Assembly (NCBI GenBank): GCA_017544545.1
Contig: JAFYDY010000011.1
Location: forward strand, 1 to 37,963
DNA: 37,963 bases
Reading direction: 5' to 3'
Origin: a bacterium
GTDB lineage: Bacteria; Cyanobacteriota; Vampirovibrionia; Gastranaerophilales; Gastranaerophilaceae
Position numbers and translations under genes: made by a program. This document shows, one piece after another, positions 16,956 to 25,513 of this stretch; within the stretch, counting starts at the first letter, position 1, and every line of letters starts with the position of its first letter. The notes beneath the pieces are model-generated. The model saw only the letters and a list, made by a program, of their open reading frames with translations, had not been told where the DNA came from and made no database searches.

Positions 16956-17891
16956 GTGCTGAAAGTGGAAAATTTTTATTACGAGTTGAAACTTCAAATA
17001 AATCCGGCAATTGAGGACTTAATTGCAGAGATTTTCTTTGAAAACTTTGATTGTGACGGTATTGTCATGGCAGAGGAAACCTACAAGGATTTAGAAATGG
17101 TTGCTACAACAGAAGGTACTTTGCGAATTTTCCTTCATAGTGATTATTCAGATTCTCCGGAAGACTTGCAGTATGACATAGAAAATATTTTGGATGTTTC
17201 AAGGGAAGAATTTCTATCAAGAGGGCTAACCGAAGATGAGCTTGGCTCCTGGGAGTTTACACTTGAAGAAAAAAAGTCTGAGGACTGGTCAAAGAAATGG
17301 AAAGAACAGTGGACAGTTACTCATGTGACGGATAAGATTGCAGTAGTTCCGGATTGGATTGAGTATTCGCCGCAGCCGGAGGAGGTTATGATAAAGCTGG
17401 AACCCGGTTGTGCCTTTGGAACAGGTACTCACCAGACAACACAGCTTTGTATGAAGGCTCTCGAGAAGTACATGAAATCAGGTGACAGAGTTGCCGATAT
17501 AGGCATGGGCTCCGGTATACTGTCAATTTTGGCTAAAAAGCTTGGCGCATCATATGTTTACGGTTGTGATACAGATGATACAGTCATTGATGTAGCAAAG
17601 GAAAATGCCCTTAAAAACAACGTCGAGTGTGTTTTTGAACTTGGCTCGGCCGATAAAATCAACGACAAATTTGATTTTGTTGTGGCAAATATTTTGCATT
17701 TCGTTCTGACTGAAATCATGCCGGATTTAAAAAATATTATGAAAAATGGCGCAATGATGTCTTTAAGTGGTATATTGGATGAAAAAAGACAAATGGTAAT
17801 TGATGCTTATGAAAAAGCCGGCTTAGAGCTTGTGGAAGAAATTAAACAGGATCAGTGGACATCATTTGTGGTAAGGAGAGGTAATGACTAA
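16956..17891 (+). CDS. prmA: Ribosomal protein L11 methyltransferase
   Basis: PrmA trimethylates ribosomal protein L11 using S-adenosylmethionine. The 311-residue frame shows the FGTGTHQTTQLCMKALE entry motif, the SAM-binding loop VADIGMGSGILSILAKKLGA, and the VVANILHFVL motif that corresponds to the catalytic NxL region. The frame has no ATG near its beginning. GTG at 16956 or GTG at 16965 must be used, with only a weak GAAAG upstream, so translation may depend on coupling to accA. The end overlaps the kdsB start by eight bases. Function by homology is secure; the exact start is not. Confidence 0.93.
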   Translation: MLKVENFYYELKLQINPAIEDLIAEIFFENFDCDGIVMAEETYKDLEMVATTEGTLRIFLHSDYSDSPEDLQYDIENILDVSREEFLSRGLTEDELGSWEFTLEEKKSEDWSKKWKEQWTVTHVTDKIAVVPDWIEYSPQPEEVMIKLEPGCAFGTGTHQTTQLCMKALEKYMKSGDRVADIGMGSGILSILAKKLGASYVYGCDTDDTVIDVAKENALKNNVECVFELGSADKINDKFDFVVANILHFVLTEIMPDLKNIMKNGAMMSLSGILDEKRQMVIDAYEKAGLELVEEIKQDQWTSFVVRRGND

Positions 17892-18624
17892 AACAGCGAT
17901 AATAATACCGGCGAGATACGGTTCAACAAGATTGGAAGGTAAACCGTTAATGGTTGTGGCAGGAAAGCCTGTTATTCAGTGGGTTTATGAAAAGGCCCTG
18001 CAGGCAAAGTCAGCCGATATGGTTATCGTTGCGACCGATGATAAAAGGATTTATGATTGTGTCATCGGATTCGGAGGGGTTGCCGAGATGACATCCGCGG
18101 ACCATAAGTGTGGCTCTGACAGAATTATGGAGGTTGCATCCAGACATCCGGAGATAGCTTATATTTGTAATCTTCAGGGGGATGAACCGTTAATTGAAGC
18201 AGAAAGTATTGATGCTGTTATAAAAAATGTGAAAGAGGATGACAGGGCTGATATCTCTACTCTGATAAGAAAAATAACACCTGTCGAGGCAGAAAATCCG
18301 AATCTGGTCAAGTGTGTTGTGGATAACGACGGATTTGCACTTTATTTTTCACGTTCCAAAATTCCGTATGAAAGAAATGAGGGCATAGCAACGTTTTACG
18401 GTCATTTGGGAATATACGGCTATAAGAGAAAAGCTCTTGAAGCAATGACGACTTTGCCGCAAACTCCCTTAGAAAAGACAGAAAGCCTTGAGCAGCTTAG
18501 GGCTTTGGAAAACGGCATGAAGATAAAAACACATGTTGTGGATTTTGTTCCTGTAGGAATTGACACAAAAGATGACCTTGAAAAGTTCAGAAAAATTGTC
18601 GAAGAAAAAATTTCAAAAATTTAA
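17884..18624 (+). CDS. kdsB: 3-deoxy-manno-octulosonate cytidylyltransferase
   Basis: KdsB activates Kdo with CTP to CMP-Kdo for the inner core of lipopolysaccharide, in the cytoplasm. The 246 residues match the family length, with the nucleotide-binding opening IIPARYGSTRLEGKPL, the CNLQGDEPLI metal-binding stretch, and HLGIYGYKRKAL. The start codon lies inside the end of prmA, with an AAGGAGAG ribosome binding site there, so the genes are coupled. Its presence argues for an outer membrane with Kdo-containing LPS. Confidence 0.97.
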   Translation: MTKTAIIIPARYGSTRLEGKPLMVVAGKPVIQWVYEKALQAKSADMVIVATDDKRIYDCVIGFGGVAEMTSADHKCGSDRIMEVASRHPEIAYICNLQGDEPLIEAESIDAVIKNVKEDDRADISTLIRKITPVEAENPNLVKCVVDNDGFALYFSRSKIPYERNEGIATFYGHLGIYGYKRKALEAMTTLPQTPLEKTESLEQLRALENGMKIKTHVVDFVPVGIDTKDDLEKFRKIVEEKISKI

Positions 18625-18648
18625 AAACCCCAGAGAATAGTGGGTTTT
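18624..18648 (+). terminator. Weak terminator-like hairpin after kdsB
   Basis: AAAACCC and GGGTTTT form a 7-bp stem around an 11-base loop directly after the kdsB stop codon, but only four T follow. It may be a weak or processing hairpin rather than a full terminator. Confidence 0.4.
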
Positions 18649-18699
18649 AGCGAAAAAGAACAGAGACAAAATTTTTCATTTACCCCCTTGCAATTTTTT

Positions 18700-18727
18700 G
18701 TTACTTAGTGTAACATAATGTTATAAA
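18700..18727 (+). promoter_or_regulatory. Triple 10-bp-phased HLR1-like repeat upstream of the rpaB homologue
   Basis: Three related octamers start exactly 10 bases apart: GTTACTTA (18700), GTAACATA (18710) and GTTATAAA (18720). The cyanobacterial HLR1 site, bound by RpaB, is a direct repeat of (G/T)TTACA(A/T)(A/T) with a 2-base spacer, which gives the same 10-bp period. The repeats lie about 80-110 bases before the start codon of the RpaB-like gene, where an autoregulatory operator would be expected. Confidence 0.55.
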
Positions 18728-18808
18728 TCTAAAGAAAAATATATAAAAATTAATATTTTTCATAAAAGTTTATTATGTAAGTTAATGAAAGTAAGTAAGG
18801 AAAAGACT

Positions 18809-19558
18809 ATGACAGAAAACGTGGAAATGCCGAATGAAACTGAGGATCGCCAACGTATTCTTTTGGCTGACGATGAAGCAAGTATCAGAAGAATTCTTGA
18901 AACTCGTTTAAAAATGGCAGGTTATGATGTATATACTGCGCAAGACGGTGAAGAAGCCGTTACTGCTTTTAATAAATATAATCCTGATTTAGTGGTATTG
19001 GATGTTATGATGCCGAAGATGGATGGTTACGGTGTAACTCGTGAAATCAGACGTTCATCAGATGTTCCGATTATCATATTAACAGCATTGGGCGATGTAT
19101 CCGAAAGAATTACAGGGTTGGAATTAGGTGCTGACGATTATGTAATCAAGCCTTTCAGCCCGAAAGAATTGGAAGCTCGTGTTAAAGCTGTATTGAGACG
19201 TACAAATAACAGAGAAATGGTTACTCCGTCAGGAAAGGTTACCAAAAATGTTATTACAACCGGTAATATCAAGATTGATACCGCAAGACGTCAGGTATAC
19301 AGAAAGAATGAAAGAATCCGTCTGACAGGCATGGAATTCAGCTTGTTGGAATTGTTGGTAAACAATTCAGGTCAGGCATTTTCAAGAAACGAAATTCTGC
19401 AGCATGTATGGGCATATCCGCCGGATCACAGAATTGATACACGTGTTGTAGACGTTCATATTTCAAGATTACGTTCAAAACTGGAAACAGATCCTGCAAA
19501 TCCGGAGTTAATCCTTACGGCTCGCGGAATCGGATATATGTTCCAGAGAATAAATTAA
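18809..19558 (+). CDS. rpaB: RpaB-type OmpR-family response regulator
   Basis: This 249-residue two-domain regulator has a receiver with RILLADDEASIRRILETRLK, phospho-acceptor D65 in VVLDVMMPKMDGYG, T92 and K114 (YVIKPF), then a winged-helix DNA-binding domain with RLTGMEFSLLELL and DTRVVDVHISRLRSKLE. The run LTALGDVSERITGLELGADD is nearly identical to cyanobacterial RpaB, the essential regulator partnered with the kinase NblS/Hik33. That pathway controls high-light genes, which have no place here, so the regulon must differ. The ATG at 18809 is chosen because AAGGA lies seven bases upstream. An in-frame ATG at 18785 would add eight residues but lacks such a site. HLR1-like repeats lie upstream. 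No kinase gene is adjacent. Confidence 0.92.
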   Translation: MTENVEMPNETEDRQRILLADDEASIRRILETRLKMAGYDVYTAQDGEEAVTAFNKYNPDLVVLDVMMPKMDGYGVTREIRRSSDVPIIILTALGDVSERITGLELGADDYVIKPFSPKELEARVKAVLRRTNNREMVTPSGKVTKNVITTGNIKIDTARRQVYRKNERIRLTGMEFSLLELLVNNSGQAFSRNEILQHVWAYPPDHRIDTRVVDVHISRLRSKLETDPANPELILTARGIGYMFQRIN

Positions 19559-19573
19559 GGAGTACAGATAAAT

Positions 19574-19604
19574 AAAAAGGGCTTCAGTCGAAGTCCTTTT
19601 TATT
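19574..19604 (+). terminator. Terminator of the rpaB-like gene
   Basis: AAAAAGG-G-CTTC and GAAG-T-CCTTTTT pair around the loop AGTC, with a T-rich tail, 15 bases after the stop codon. Confidence 0.88.
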
Positions 19605-19669
19605 GTATAAAATATTTTTGCCCCTTGATTTTGAGTCTTGATTTGGTAGTATAAGAGAGTAAATAGCGT

Positions 19670-19746
19670 GGCGGGTGTCGTCAAGTGGTTAAGACCACGG
19701 ATTGTGGTTCCGTTATTCGTGGGTTCGAATCCCATCACCCGCCCCA
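19670..19746 (+). tRNA. tRNA-His (anticodon GTG)
   Basis: The acceptor stem GCGGGTG/CACCCGC, the anticodon arm CGGA-TTGTGGT-TCCG with anticodon GTG, and the T arm GTGGG-TTCGAAT-CCCAT form a complete cloverleaf. The extra G at 19670 opposite C73 is the G-1 identity base of tRNA-His. CCA is encoded at 19744-19746. A TATAAG -10-like sequence lies at 19650-19655 and a terminator follows. Confidence 0.97.
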
Positions 19747-19758
19747 TTTATCGAATTT

Positions 19759-19777
19759 GACCCTTCGGGGTCTTTTT
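19759..19777 (+). terminator. Terminator of tRNA-His
   Basis: GACCC-TTCG-GGGTC, a UUCG tetraloop hairpin, is followed by TTTTT, 12 bases after the tRNA. Confidence 0.88.
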
Positions 19778-19833
19778 CATTAGGAACGATAAGGGTTTTC
19801 AGGGTTCGAACTTACATTATTCTATCTGTAGTT

Positions 19834-19990
19834 TGTAGGGTGGGCAAAATGCAATATGCCCACCAAAATATTTAATTGGTTGGTACGCTAACGCTTTACC
19901 CACCCTACATACTTTGAAAGTTTGTAGGGTGCAAGTTTGCACCAAAATAATAACTTAAAAGTTATTGTTGGGCAGGTATGCCCAACCTAC
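19834..19990. repeat. Cluster of REP-like palindromic units
   Basis: Four related units occupy most of the 391-base gene-free stretch between tRNA-His and the next gene. They are TGTAGGGTGGGC...GCCCACC (19834-19864), an inverted ACCCACCCTACA (about 19898-19909), TGTAGGGTGCAAGTTTGCAC (19923-19942) and an inverted GTTGGGCA...TGCCCAACCTAC (19967-19990). Each unit starts (T)GTAGG and contains a palindrome; neighbours face each other, so units 1 and 2 form a long hairpin. This is the layout of REP/BIME elements. No REP-type transposase is nearby. The rest of the stretch shows only the 34-bp repeat and AT-rich DNA. Confidence 0.7.
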
Positions 19991-19994
19991 TATT

Positions 19995-20028
19995 GTTATA
20001 ATAAACTTTGGCTTTTGCTAAGGTCTTT
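19995..20028 (+). repeat. 34-bp direct repeat, left copy
   Basis: The sequence contains AAACTTTGGCTTTTGCTAAG and matches the copy at 21688-21721 at 33 of 34 positions. It can fold as a short hairpin (CTTTGGC-TTTT-GCTAAGG with two G-U pairs) followed by TCTTT, so it may also act as a terminator. It sits next to REP-like units, as does the right copy. Confidence 0.8.
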
Positions 20029-20137
20029 CTTATATGAGCACCTTACTTGCTCAGGTGCGAACTCTACATTTGTAAATTTAAAGTAACATTAATAAATTTT
20101 GGGGCAATTATTTAAAACGAGTTGTTTTTATTTGAGT

Positions 20138-21646
20138 ATGGTGAAAGTAGATTTAAATACAGTTGAAAAACTCGTTAAGCCTGTTGTATCAAAAATAGAA
20201 AAGGCTGGTCAAGAGGTAATGGAAGCGGCAGAACAACATCCTTCCGATGTTATTCAAGCGGATGCAAGTATAATGCGAGCTTATTCGGGAATTAAGACTC
20301 CCGCAAGAAAATTATTTACATCACTGGACGAATTTTCGGAATCCTTTAGGCGTAATTTGCAGGCGTACAAAGAAGATATGCCTGAAGGCTTGTTCAGAGC
20401 GATTGAAAAAAGTGCAGAAGAAAACAACTTTGCCTTTTCAAAAGTCCGAAAAGAATATTATTCGGGTTTAGCTCAGTGTAAAACAATGGATGAAGTCCGA
20501 AAACTATATCCTGAATTTAAAAGTATAAAATTGGATCCACAGGGTGCGTTACGCGAGGACTTGGAAAGAATGATTCCTGCAGATTTATCCGAAAAATTCG
20601 AAGGTCTTGCTTCAGAAGACGAAAAAATAGAATATGTAATGAAATATTTCGATAAAGTTATAAGTGAACAAGCAAAAAGATGGCCGGCATATCCTGAATT
20701 TATAAAGTGTCAAAGGCAAATAGCGCAAGATTATGTATCAGGTAAATTTAAAGGCTGTCCTTATTCTCATAGATGTTATGCTTCTAAATTTTTCAATACT
20801 TATGGGTCAAAGTATGGTAACAACCCTAAGATGCCGGCAATATATGAGTTTTTAGGTAATGAAGATGCAGATGGCTTGTTTATTGACCTTTTAAAACAAA
20901 TTCATATTGAAGGTAAAAATTTGCAAGATGCGTTTGTAACTACCTCCAAAGGCAGAAAGATAACTGCAAACCTTCTTCAAAGGCATAATTTGGTGTTTCT
21001 TGATAGAAAATCTTCAAGTGTCAGAAATTTTTTAACAAATGCAGAGCAGGAAGCAACGGAATTTTTGAAACTTGGTAATCTATCAAAGGAAGAAATAAGT
21101 TCTGCGGTAATGGCAAGAACTTGGACAAAAAGCGAATTACGCAGAGACTTTGGGAATGCATGTAAGTATGGTTCAGGCTGGTCTAATATAAGATATATTT
21201 TGCAAAAAGAAAAATATCCGGATTCACACGCATATCCGACAGAGCAAATTATAGATGCTTATCTTGTCGAATTGTTCAAGCTTCACAAAGTGCCAAATGC
21301 AAAAAATCCATTTGAAGCTTTTGAACTTGCTGATGTTAATGTTGACAAACTAAAGAAATTTGTGAATATGAGATATGTTTTTGCGAAGCATAAAGATGAA
21401 AACAGAGAGCTCCTTAGTAGTAACGCATTTAAAACATACAAAAAGCAGTTTGATGTTGATGCGATGAAAAAATCTTGGGAAAATATTGAACAGCATTATA
21501 AAAAGGCCTTTTTTAAATATTTCTGGCGGCCGGAGCGTGTTGAACGATTCACAAAAGCACTTAATGAGAGTTACGAAATAGCCTCAAAAAATATAGGAAT
21601 AAGTGATGAACTTCTTTCAAAAGCAATGCTGGAAGCAATAGAATAG
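20138..21646 (+). CDS. Unrecognised protein between direct repeats
   Basis: From the ATG at 20138 this encodes 502 residues beginning MVKVDLNTVEKLVKPVVSK. A TTG at 20099 would add 13 residues, but it has no better ribosome binding site and gives an atypical leader. The protein is soluble, charged and largely helical, with no signal peptide or membrane segment. A Cys/His-containing stretch CPYSHRCYASKFF lies near residue 205. I recognise no family. The gene is alone, its stop codon is immediately followed by a REP-like palindrome, and 34-bp direct repeats bracket the whole unit, so it may be a module gained or moved as a unit. Confidence 0.75.
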   Translation: MVKVDLNTVEKLVKPVVSKIEKAGQEVMEAAEQHPSDVIQADASIMRAYSGIKTPARKLFTSLDEFSESFRRNLQAYKEDMPEGLFRAIEKSAEENNFAFSKVRKEYYSGLAQCKTMDEVRKLYPEFKSIKLDPQGALREDLERMIPADLSEKFEGLASEDEKIEYVMKYFDKVISEQAKRWPAYPEFIKCQRQIAQDYVSGKFKGCPYSHRCYASKFFNTYGSKYGNNPKMPAIYEFLGNEDADGLFIDLLKQIHIEGKNLQDAFVTTSKGRKITANLLQRHNLVFLDRKSSSVRNFLTNAEQEATEFLKLGNLSKEEISSAVMARTWTKSELRRDFGNACKYGSGWSNIRYILQKEKYPDSHAYPTEQIIDAYLVELFKLHKVPNAKNPFEAFELADVNVDKLKKFVNMRYVFAKHKDENRELLSSNAFKTYKKQFDVDAMKKSWENIEQHYKKAFFKYFWRPERVERFTKALNESYEIASKNIGISDELLSKAMLEAIE

Positions 21647-21673
21647 TTTGCAGGGGGTGCAATTATTTGCACC
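21647..21673. repeat. REP-like palindrome directly after the stop codon
   Basis: TTTGCAGGGG then GTGCAATTATTTGCAC is a degenerate copy of the units at 19834-19990, closest to the one at 19923. It begins at the first base after the stop codon of the 20138 gene. Confidence 0.65.
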
Positions 21674-21687
21674 AATAATTGTCAGCT

Positions 21688-21721
21688 GTTATAAGAAACT
21701 TTGGCTTTTGCTAAGGTCTTT
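21688..21721 (+). repeat. 34-bp direct repeat, right copy
   Basis: This differs from the left copy (19995-20028) at one position only (G for T at its eighth base). The two copies are 1693 bp apart and in the same orientation. It probably also ends transcription of the bracketed gene. Confidence 0.8.
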
Positions 21722-21732
21722 TGATAATTATA

Positions 21733-21778
21733 TCGTGAAAAATATCCCGATTATTAATTGAATCGTGATATTTCGTAG
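21733..21778. promoter_or_regulatory. Repeated ATCGTGA boxes upstream of adhE (possible redox operator)
   Basis: ATCGTGA occurs at 21732 and again at 21762, 30 bases apart (about three helical turns). The first belongs to an imperfect dyad, TCGTGA-N6-TCCCGA, that recalls Rex operators (TTGTGA-N6-TCACAA). The boxes lie 45-90 bases upstream of the adhE promoter. Assignment to Rex is inference. Confidence 0.35.
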
Positions 21779-21819
21779 TTGTTTTATATAATCTTAATAT
21801 CCTATATTGAGGAATAGTA

Positions 21820-21848
21820 TTGACATCGAATTTTTTGTGTAATAATAT
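21820..21848 (+). promoter_or_regulatory. Strong sigma-70-type promoter of adhE
   Basis: A perfect TTGACA (21820-21825) and TAATAT (21843-21848) are separated by 17 bases, 39 bases before the adhE start codon. Confidence 0.8.
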
Positions 21849-21887
21849 TTAATTAAGGAATTTAATCACAATTAAGGAGATAAGAAT

Positions 21888-24527
21888 ATGCCTAAACTAA
21901 AAGAAAGAACAACGGAAAAAACAAGCAGCAATGGGTTAGTTAACAACATTGATGCTTTGAACAGTTTACTTGAAAGAGTAAAAAAATCACAATTAGAGTA
22001 TGCGAAATTCTCGCAAGAAGACGTAGACAGAATTTTTAAAGCTGCAGCAACTGCCGCAGACAAAATGAGAATTCCTCTTGCCAGAATGGCAGTGGAAGAT
22101 ACCGGAATGGGTGTTTTAGAAGACAAAATTATTAAAAACCATTTTGCTTCTGAATATATTTATAATAAACACAAAAATGCAAAAACCTGCGGTATTATAA
22201 ATGTCGATAAAGAAAACGGAACAAAGACCGTTGCAGAGCCTCTTGGTATTATTGCCGGTATTATTCCTACAACAAACCCGACATCAACAGCTATTTTCAA
22301 GTCATTAATTTGTTTAAAAACGAGAAACGCTATTGTATTTTCACCACACCCTCGTGCAACAAAATCTACAATAGAAGCAGCTCGTGTTGTTCTTGAAGCA
22401 GCAGTTGAAGCAGGTGCACCAAAAGATATCATTGGCTGGATTGATGAACCTTCAATGGAATTATCTGATGCATTATTACATCACCCTGACGTAGCTTGCA
22501 TCTTGGCTACAGGTGGCCCGGGAATGGTTAAAGCTGCATATTCTTCAGGAAAACCAGCATTAGGCGTCGGCCCCGGTAATACTGCCGCTGTTATTGATGA
22601 AACTGCCGATATTAAAATGGCCGTATCTTCCGTATTGATGTCAAAAACTTTTGACAACGGTATGATTTGTGCTTCTGAACAATCTGTAATCGTTGTTCAG
22701 GATATATATGAAGAAGTTAAAAAAGAATTTATTTATCGCGGAGCTTATCTTGTAAGCAAGGACGATGAAAAGAAAATGATTGATCTTCCGTTCATTGATC
22801 CGGCAAGAGGAACTGCTCATCCTGCTATTGTCGGTCAGCCGGCTCACAAAATTGCAGAACTTGCAGGCTTCAAGATTCCGGACGATTCAAAAATCCTTCT
22901 TTGCGAAAGAGCAAAAATGGATTGGGAAGATCCGTTCTCAAGAGAAAAATTATCACCAATTTTGACTATGTATAAGGCTAAATCTTTTGAAGAAGCTGCA
23001 GAAATGGCACACGAATTAGTATTAAAAGGCGGTGCAGGTCACACATCAGTTCTGTATACAGACGAAAGAAAATCAGACAGAATTAATATGTATGCCGAAA
23101 AAATGCCTTCTTGCCGTATCTTGATTAACCAACCTTCTTCACAAGGTGGTATCGGTGATTTATACAACTTCAGACTGGAGCCGTCATTGTCTTTAGGCTG
23201 CGGCTCATGGGGCGGAAATGCCGTATCAGGCAACATTGGTGTAGAACATTTATTAAATTACAAAACTGTAGCTGAAAGGAGAGAAAATATGTTATGGTTC
23301 AAGGTTCCTCCGAAGGTATATTTCAAACGTGGTGCAACCGATTTGGCACTCAGAGAATTGCAAGGTAAAAAGCGTGCATTTATAGTTACGGACAGATTCT
23401 TGTTCAACTCAGGTGCAGTTGATACTATAACAAAAACTCTTGACGAGATAGGAATTGATCACCAGGTATTCTTTGATGTTAAACCGGATCCGACAATCGC
23501 TACAATTAAGCAGGCTATGGAAATTGTTAAACCATACGAACCTGATGTTATCATTGCGTTGGGCGGCGGATCTCCGATGGATGCCGGCAAAATTATATGG
23601 TTGTTGTATGAACAGCCGGATACAAATTTTGCTGATATTTCAATGAGATTTATGGATATCAGAAAAAGAATTTGTCAAATCCCTGATTTAGGTAAAAAGG
23701 CTACAATGGTATGTATTCCTACAACCTCCGGTACAGGTTCGGAAGTTACTCCGTTCTCAATTATTACGGATGAAAAAACTCACTATAAATATGCAATAGC
23801 AGATTACGCACTGACTCCGAATGTAGCAATCGTTGATCCGAATTATGTTGATGGTATGCCTAAAGGTCTGACTGCAGCATCAGGTATTGACGCTCTTGTT
23901 CACTCATTGGAAGCGTATGTTTCTTGTATGGCAACGAACTTTACTAATTCAAACGCTCTTGAAGCAACAAAATTAGTATTTAAGTATTTGGCTCGTTCAT
24001 ACAATGAAGGTGCTAATGATCCTGTTGCAAGAGAAAAAATGCATTATGCCGCAACTATTGCCGGTATGTCATTTGCAAATGCCTTCTTGGGATTGTGTCA
24101 CTCAATGGCTCACAAACTCGGGGCAATGTACTCTATTCCGCACGGTGTTGCAAACGCATTATTAATAAGACAAGTTATTAAATATAATGCCGTTGATAAA
24201 CCGACAAAACAGGCAATCTTCCCTCAATATAAATTCCCTTGCGCAAAGGCTAAATATGGCCAAATCGCAGACGAATTGAATTTGGGCGGAAAGAATGACG
24301 ATGAAAAAGTGGCATTGTTGATTAAGGCAGTTGATGAACTTATGACAGAAATTAACCTGCCAAAATCAATAAGAGACTTCGGCGTTAAGGAAGATGAATT
24401 TATGGCTAACCTTGATGTATTGGTTGAAAGAGCATTTGACGACCAATGTACAGGTGCAAACCCAAGATATCCTCTTATGAGTGAAATCAAACAAATCTTC
24501 TTAGATGCATATGAAGGTATTGTTTAG
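21888..24527 (+). CDS. adhE: Bifunctional acetaldehyde-CoA/alcohol dehydrogenase
   Basis: AdhE reduces acetyl-CoA to acetaldehyde and then ethanol, oxidising two NADH. It is the main fermentative ethanol route and assembles into spirosome filaments. The 879 residues hold an N-terminal aldehyde dehydrogenase domain with catalytic C261 in GMICASEQ, a linker near 450, and a C-terminal iron-dependent alcohol dehydrogenase with [10 protein letters not shown] (from 559), the metal-binding HSLEAY (H672) and [15 protein letters not shown] lies upstream of the ATG and a strong promoter precedes it. rex follows, so the gene is probably under NADH control. A hairpin between adhE and rex may set their ratio. 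Confidence 0.98.
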   Translation: MPKLKERTTEKTSSNGLVNNIDALNSLLERVKKSQLEYAKFSQEDVDRIFKAAATAADKMRIPLARMAVEDTGMGVLEDKIIKNHFASEYIYNKHKNAKTCGIINVDKENGTKTVAEPLGIIAGIIPTTNPTSTAIFKSLICLKTRNAIVFSPHPRATKSTIEAARVVLEAAVEAGAPKDIIGWIDEPSMELSDALLHHPDVACILATGGPGMVKAAYSSGKPALGVGPGNTAAVIDETADIKMAVSSVLMSKTFDNGMICASEQSVIVVQDIYEEVKKEFIYRGAYLVSKDDEKKMIDLPFIDPARGTAHPAIVGQPAHKIAELAGFKIPDDSKILLCERAKMDWEDPFSREKLSPILTMYKAKSFEEAAEMAHELVLKGGAGHTSVLYTDERKSDRINMYAEKMPSCRILINQPSSQGGIGDLYNFRLEPSLSLGCGSWGGNAVSGNIGVEHLLNYKTVAERRENMLWFKVPPKVYFKRGATDLALRELQGKKRAFIVTDRFLFNSGAVDTITKTLDEIGIDHQVFFDVKPDPTIATIKQAMEIVKPYEPDVIIALGGGSPMDAGKIIWLLYEQPDTNFADISMRFMDIRKRICQIPDLGKKATMVCIPTTSGTGSEVTPFSIITDEKTHYKYAIADYALTPNVAIVDPNYVDGMPKGLTAASGIDALVHSLEAYVSCMATNFTNSNALEATKLVFKYLARSYNEGANDPVAREKMHYAATIAGMSFANAFLGLCHSMAHKLGAMYSIPHGVANALLIRQVIKYNAVDKPTKQAIFPQYKFPCAKAKYGQIADELNLGGKNDDEKVALLIKAVDELMTEINLPKSIRDFGVKEDEFMANLDVLVERAFDDQCTGANPRYPLMSEIKQIFLDAYEGIV

Positions 24528-24556
24528 GAATAATTCCTGACAAAATGTTGGCTCAA

Positions 24557-24588
24557 GGGCTCTGCTCGGCCATGTTCACGCAGAGCCC
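24557..24588 (+). terminator. Hairpin between adhE and rex
   Basis: GGGCTCTGC and GCAGAGCCC form a perfect 9-bp, GC-rich stem around a 14-base loop. The following sequence is only moderately T-rich (CTGTCCTTTCTGTTTT). It may be a partial terminator or an mRNA-stabilising hairpin. Confidence 0.6.
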
Positions 24589-24647
24589 CTGTCCTTTCTG
24601 TTTTACGGCAGTAAAATTGCAAAGGACTTAAAAAGCGTAAAGGAGTA

Positions 24648-25286
24648 ATGAAAAGAATGAATATTCCTGACAAGGTCGTAAATCGTTTAACCTTATATCA
24701 TTTTATTCTTGACGACTTAAGAGAAGATGAAAAGTATATTTCAAGTTCAAAGATTGCGCAATTGCTGAATATTGATAATTCGCAAATAAGAAAGGACTTG
24801 AAATATCTTGATAAACCCGGTAAAGCTCGTTTAGGTTATGATGCCAAAATTCTGAAAAAAGCAATAGAAGAAAAGCTTGGATTTAAGCAGACAAAAGATG
24901 CCTTTATCATAGGCGCAGGGAATTTAGGTTCTGCCCTTGCCAAATATTCAAGTTTTCAGGATTACGGATTAAATGTTCTTGCAATGTTTGATAATAATCC
25001 GAATGTAATCGGAACGACCATTAACGGCAAAGAAGTATTTGATATAACAAGAGTCGGAAATCTATCCCAAAGATTAGGGGTTGATATTGCAATATTGACA
25101 GTTCCGAGAGAATCTGCAAAAAGTGTTGCCAATTATCTTGCAGGTTCGGGAATAAAATATATTTGGAATTTCACTACTTGTATTTTAGATGTTCCCAAGG
25201 ATGTCAAAGTCTGGAATGAAAACCTGGTCGGGAGTTTCCTGCAATTTACAAATAATAACGAGGTAAAAGAAAATAAAAATGGCTAA
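24648..25286 (+). CDS. rex: Redox-sensing transcriptional repressor Rex
   Basis: Rex represses fermentation genes and releases DNA when NADH is high. The 212 residues comprise an N-terminal winged helix (YHFILDDLREDEKYISS, IDNSQIRKDLKYL) and a Rossmann domain with IIGAGNLGSALAKY and MFDNNPNVIGTTINGKEV, followed by the C-terminal domain-swap helix region. AAAGGAG lies only two bases before the ATG at 24648 but eleven before an in-frame ATG at 24657, so the start could be three codons later. The 3' end overlaps the next gene by eight bases, tying rex to the ferredoxin-hydrogenase-phosphatase genes in one operon. Confidence 0.95.
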   Translation: MKRMNIPDKVVNRLTLYHFILDDLREDEKYISSSKIAQLLNIDNSQIRKDLKYLDKPGKARLGYDAKILKKAIEEKLGFKQTKDAFIIGAGNLGSALAKYSSFQDYGLNVLAMFDNNPNVIGTTINGKEVFDITRVGNLSQRLGVDIAILTVPRESAKSVANYLAGSGIKYIWNFTTCILDVPKDVKVWNENLVGSFLQFTNNNEVKENKNG

Positions 25287-25512
25287 TGAAATTAAGGTTT
25301 GTATGGGAAGTGCCTGCTTTGCAAAAGGCAATCAGGAAAACTTGGAATATATAAAACAGTATTTGGAAGATAATAATCTTGAAACGGTAGTTTCAATAAC
25401 TGGTTCTTTGTGTGAAAATAAATGCGATATAGGACCGAGGATTATTGTCAATGCCAAAGAATATACAAATGTTACTCCGCAAGATTTGGAAGAAATATTA
25501 AAGGGGCTGTAA
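25279..25512 (+). CDS. Thioredoxin-like [2Fe-2S] ferredoxin
   Basis: This 77-residue protein begins MANEIKVCMGSACFAKG and later has CENKCDIGPRIIVNAK. The Cys-x4-Cys and Cys-x3-Cys pairs and the length match the thioredoxin-fold [2Fe-2S] domain found in NuoE, HydC-type hydrogenase subunits and stand-alone ferredoxins. It overlaps rex by eight bases and precedes the hydrogenase-like gene by one base. It probably passes electrons to or from that protein (inference). Confidence 0.85.
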   Translation: MANEIKVCMGSACFAKGNQENLEYIKQYLEDNNLETVVSITGSLCENKCDIGPRIIVNAKEYTNVTPQDLEEILKGL

Positions 25513-25513
25513 T

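Noticed and set aside
19798-19815. A second tRNA suggested by AGGGTTCGAAC just after tRNA-His
   Set aside because: Only a T-arm-like string is present; no acceptor, D or anticodon arm can be formed around it.
19834-19990. A CRISPR array in the repeat cluster
   Set aside because: The units differ in length and orientation and are palindromic with no regular spacers; they fit REP-like elements.
20099-20137. A TTG start extending the 20138 gene by 13 residues
   Set aside because: No ribosome binding site precedes it and the added residues look like translated intergenic DNA.
19995-21721. An insertion sequence or composite transposon
   Set aside because: No transposase or integrase is encoded between the repeats; the enclosed protein shows no DDE, Y1 or recombinase motif.
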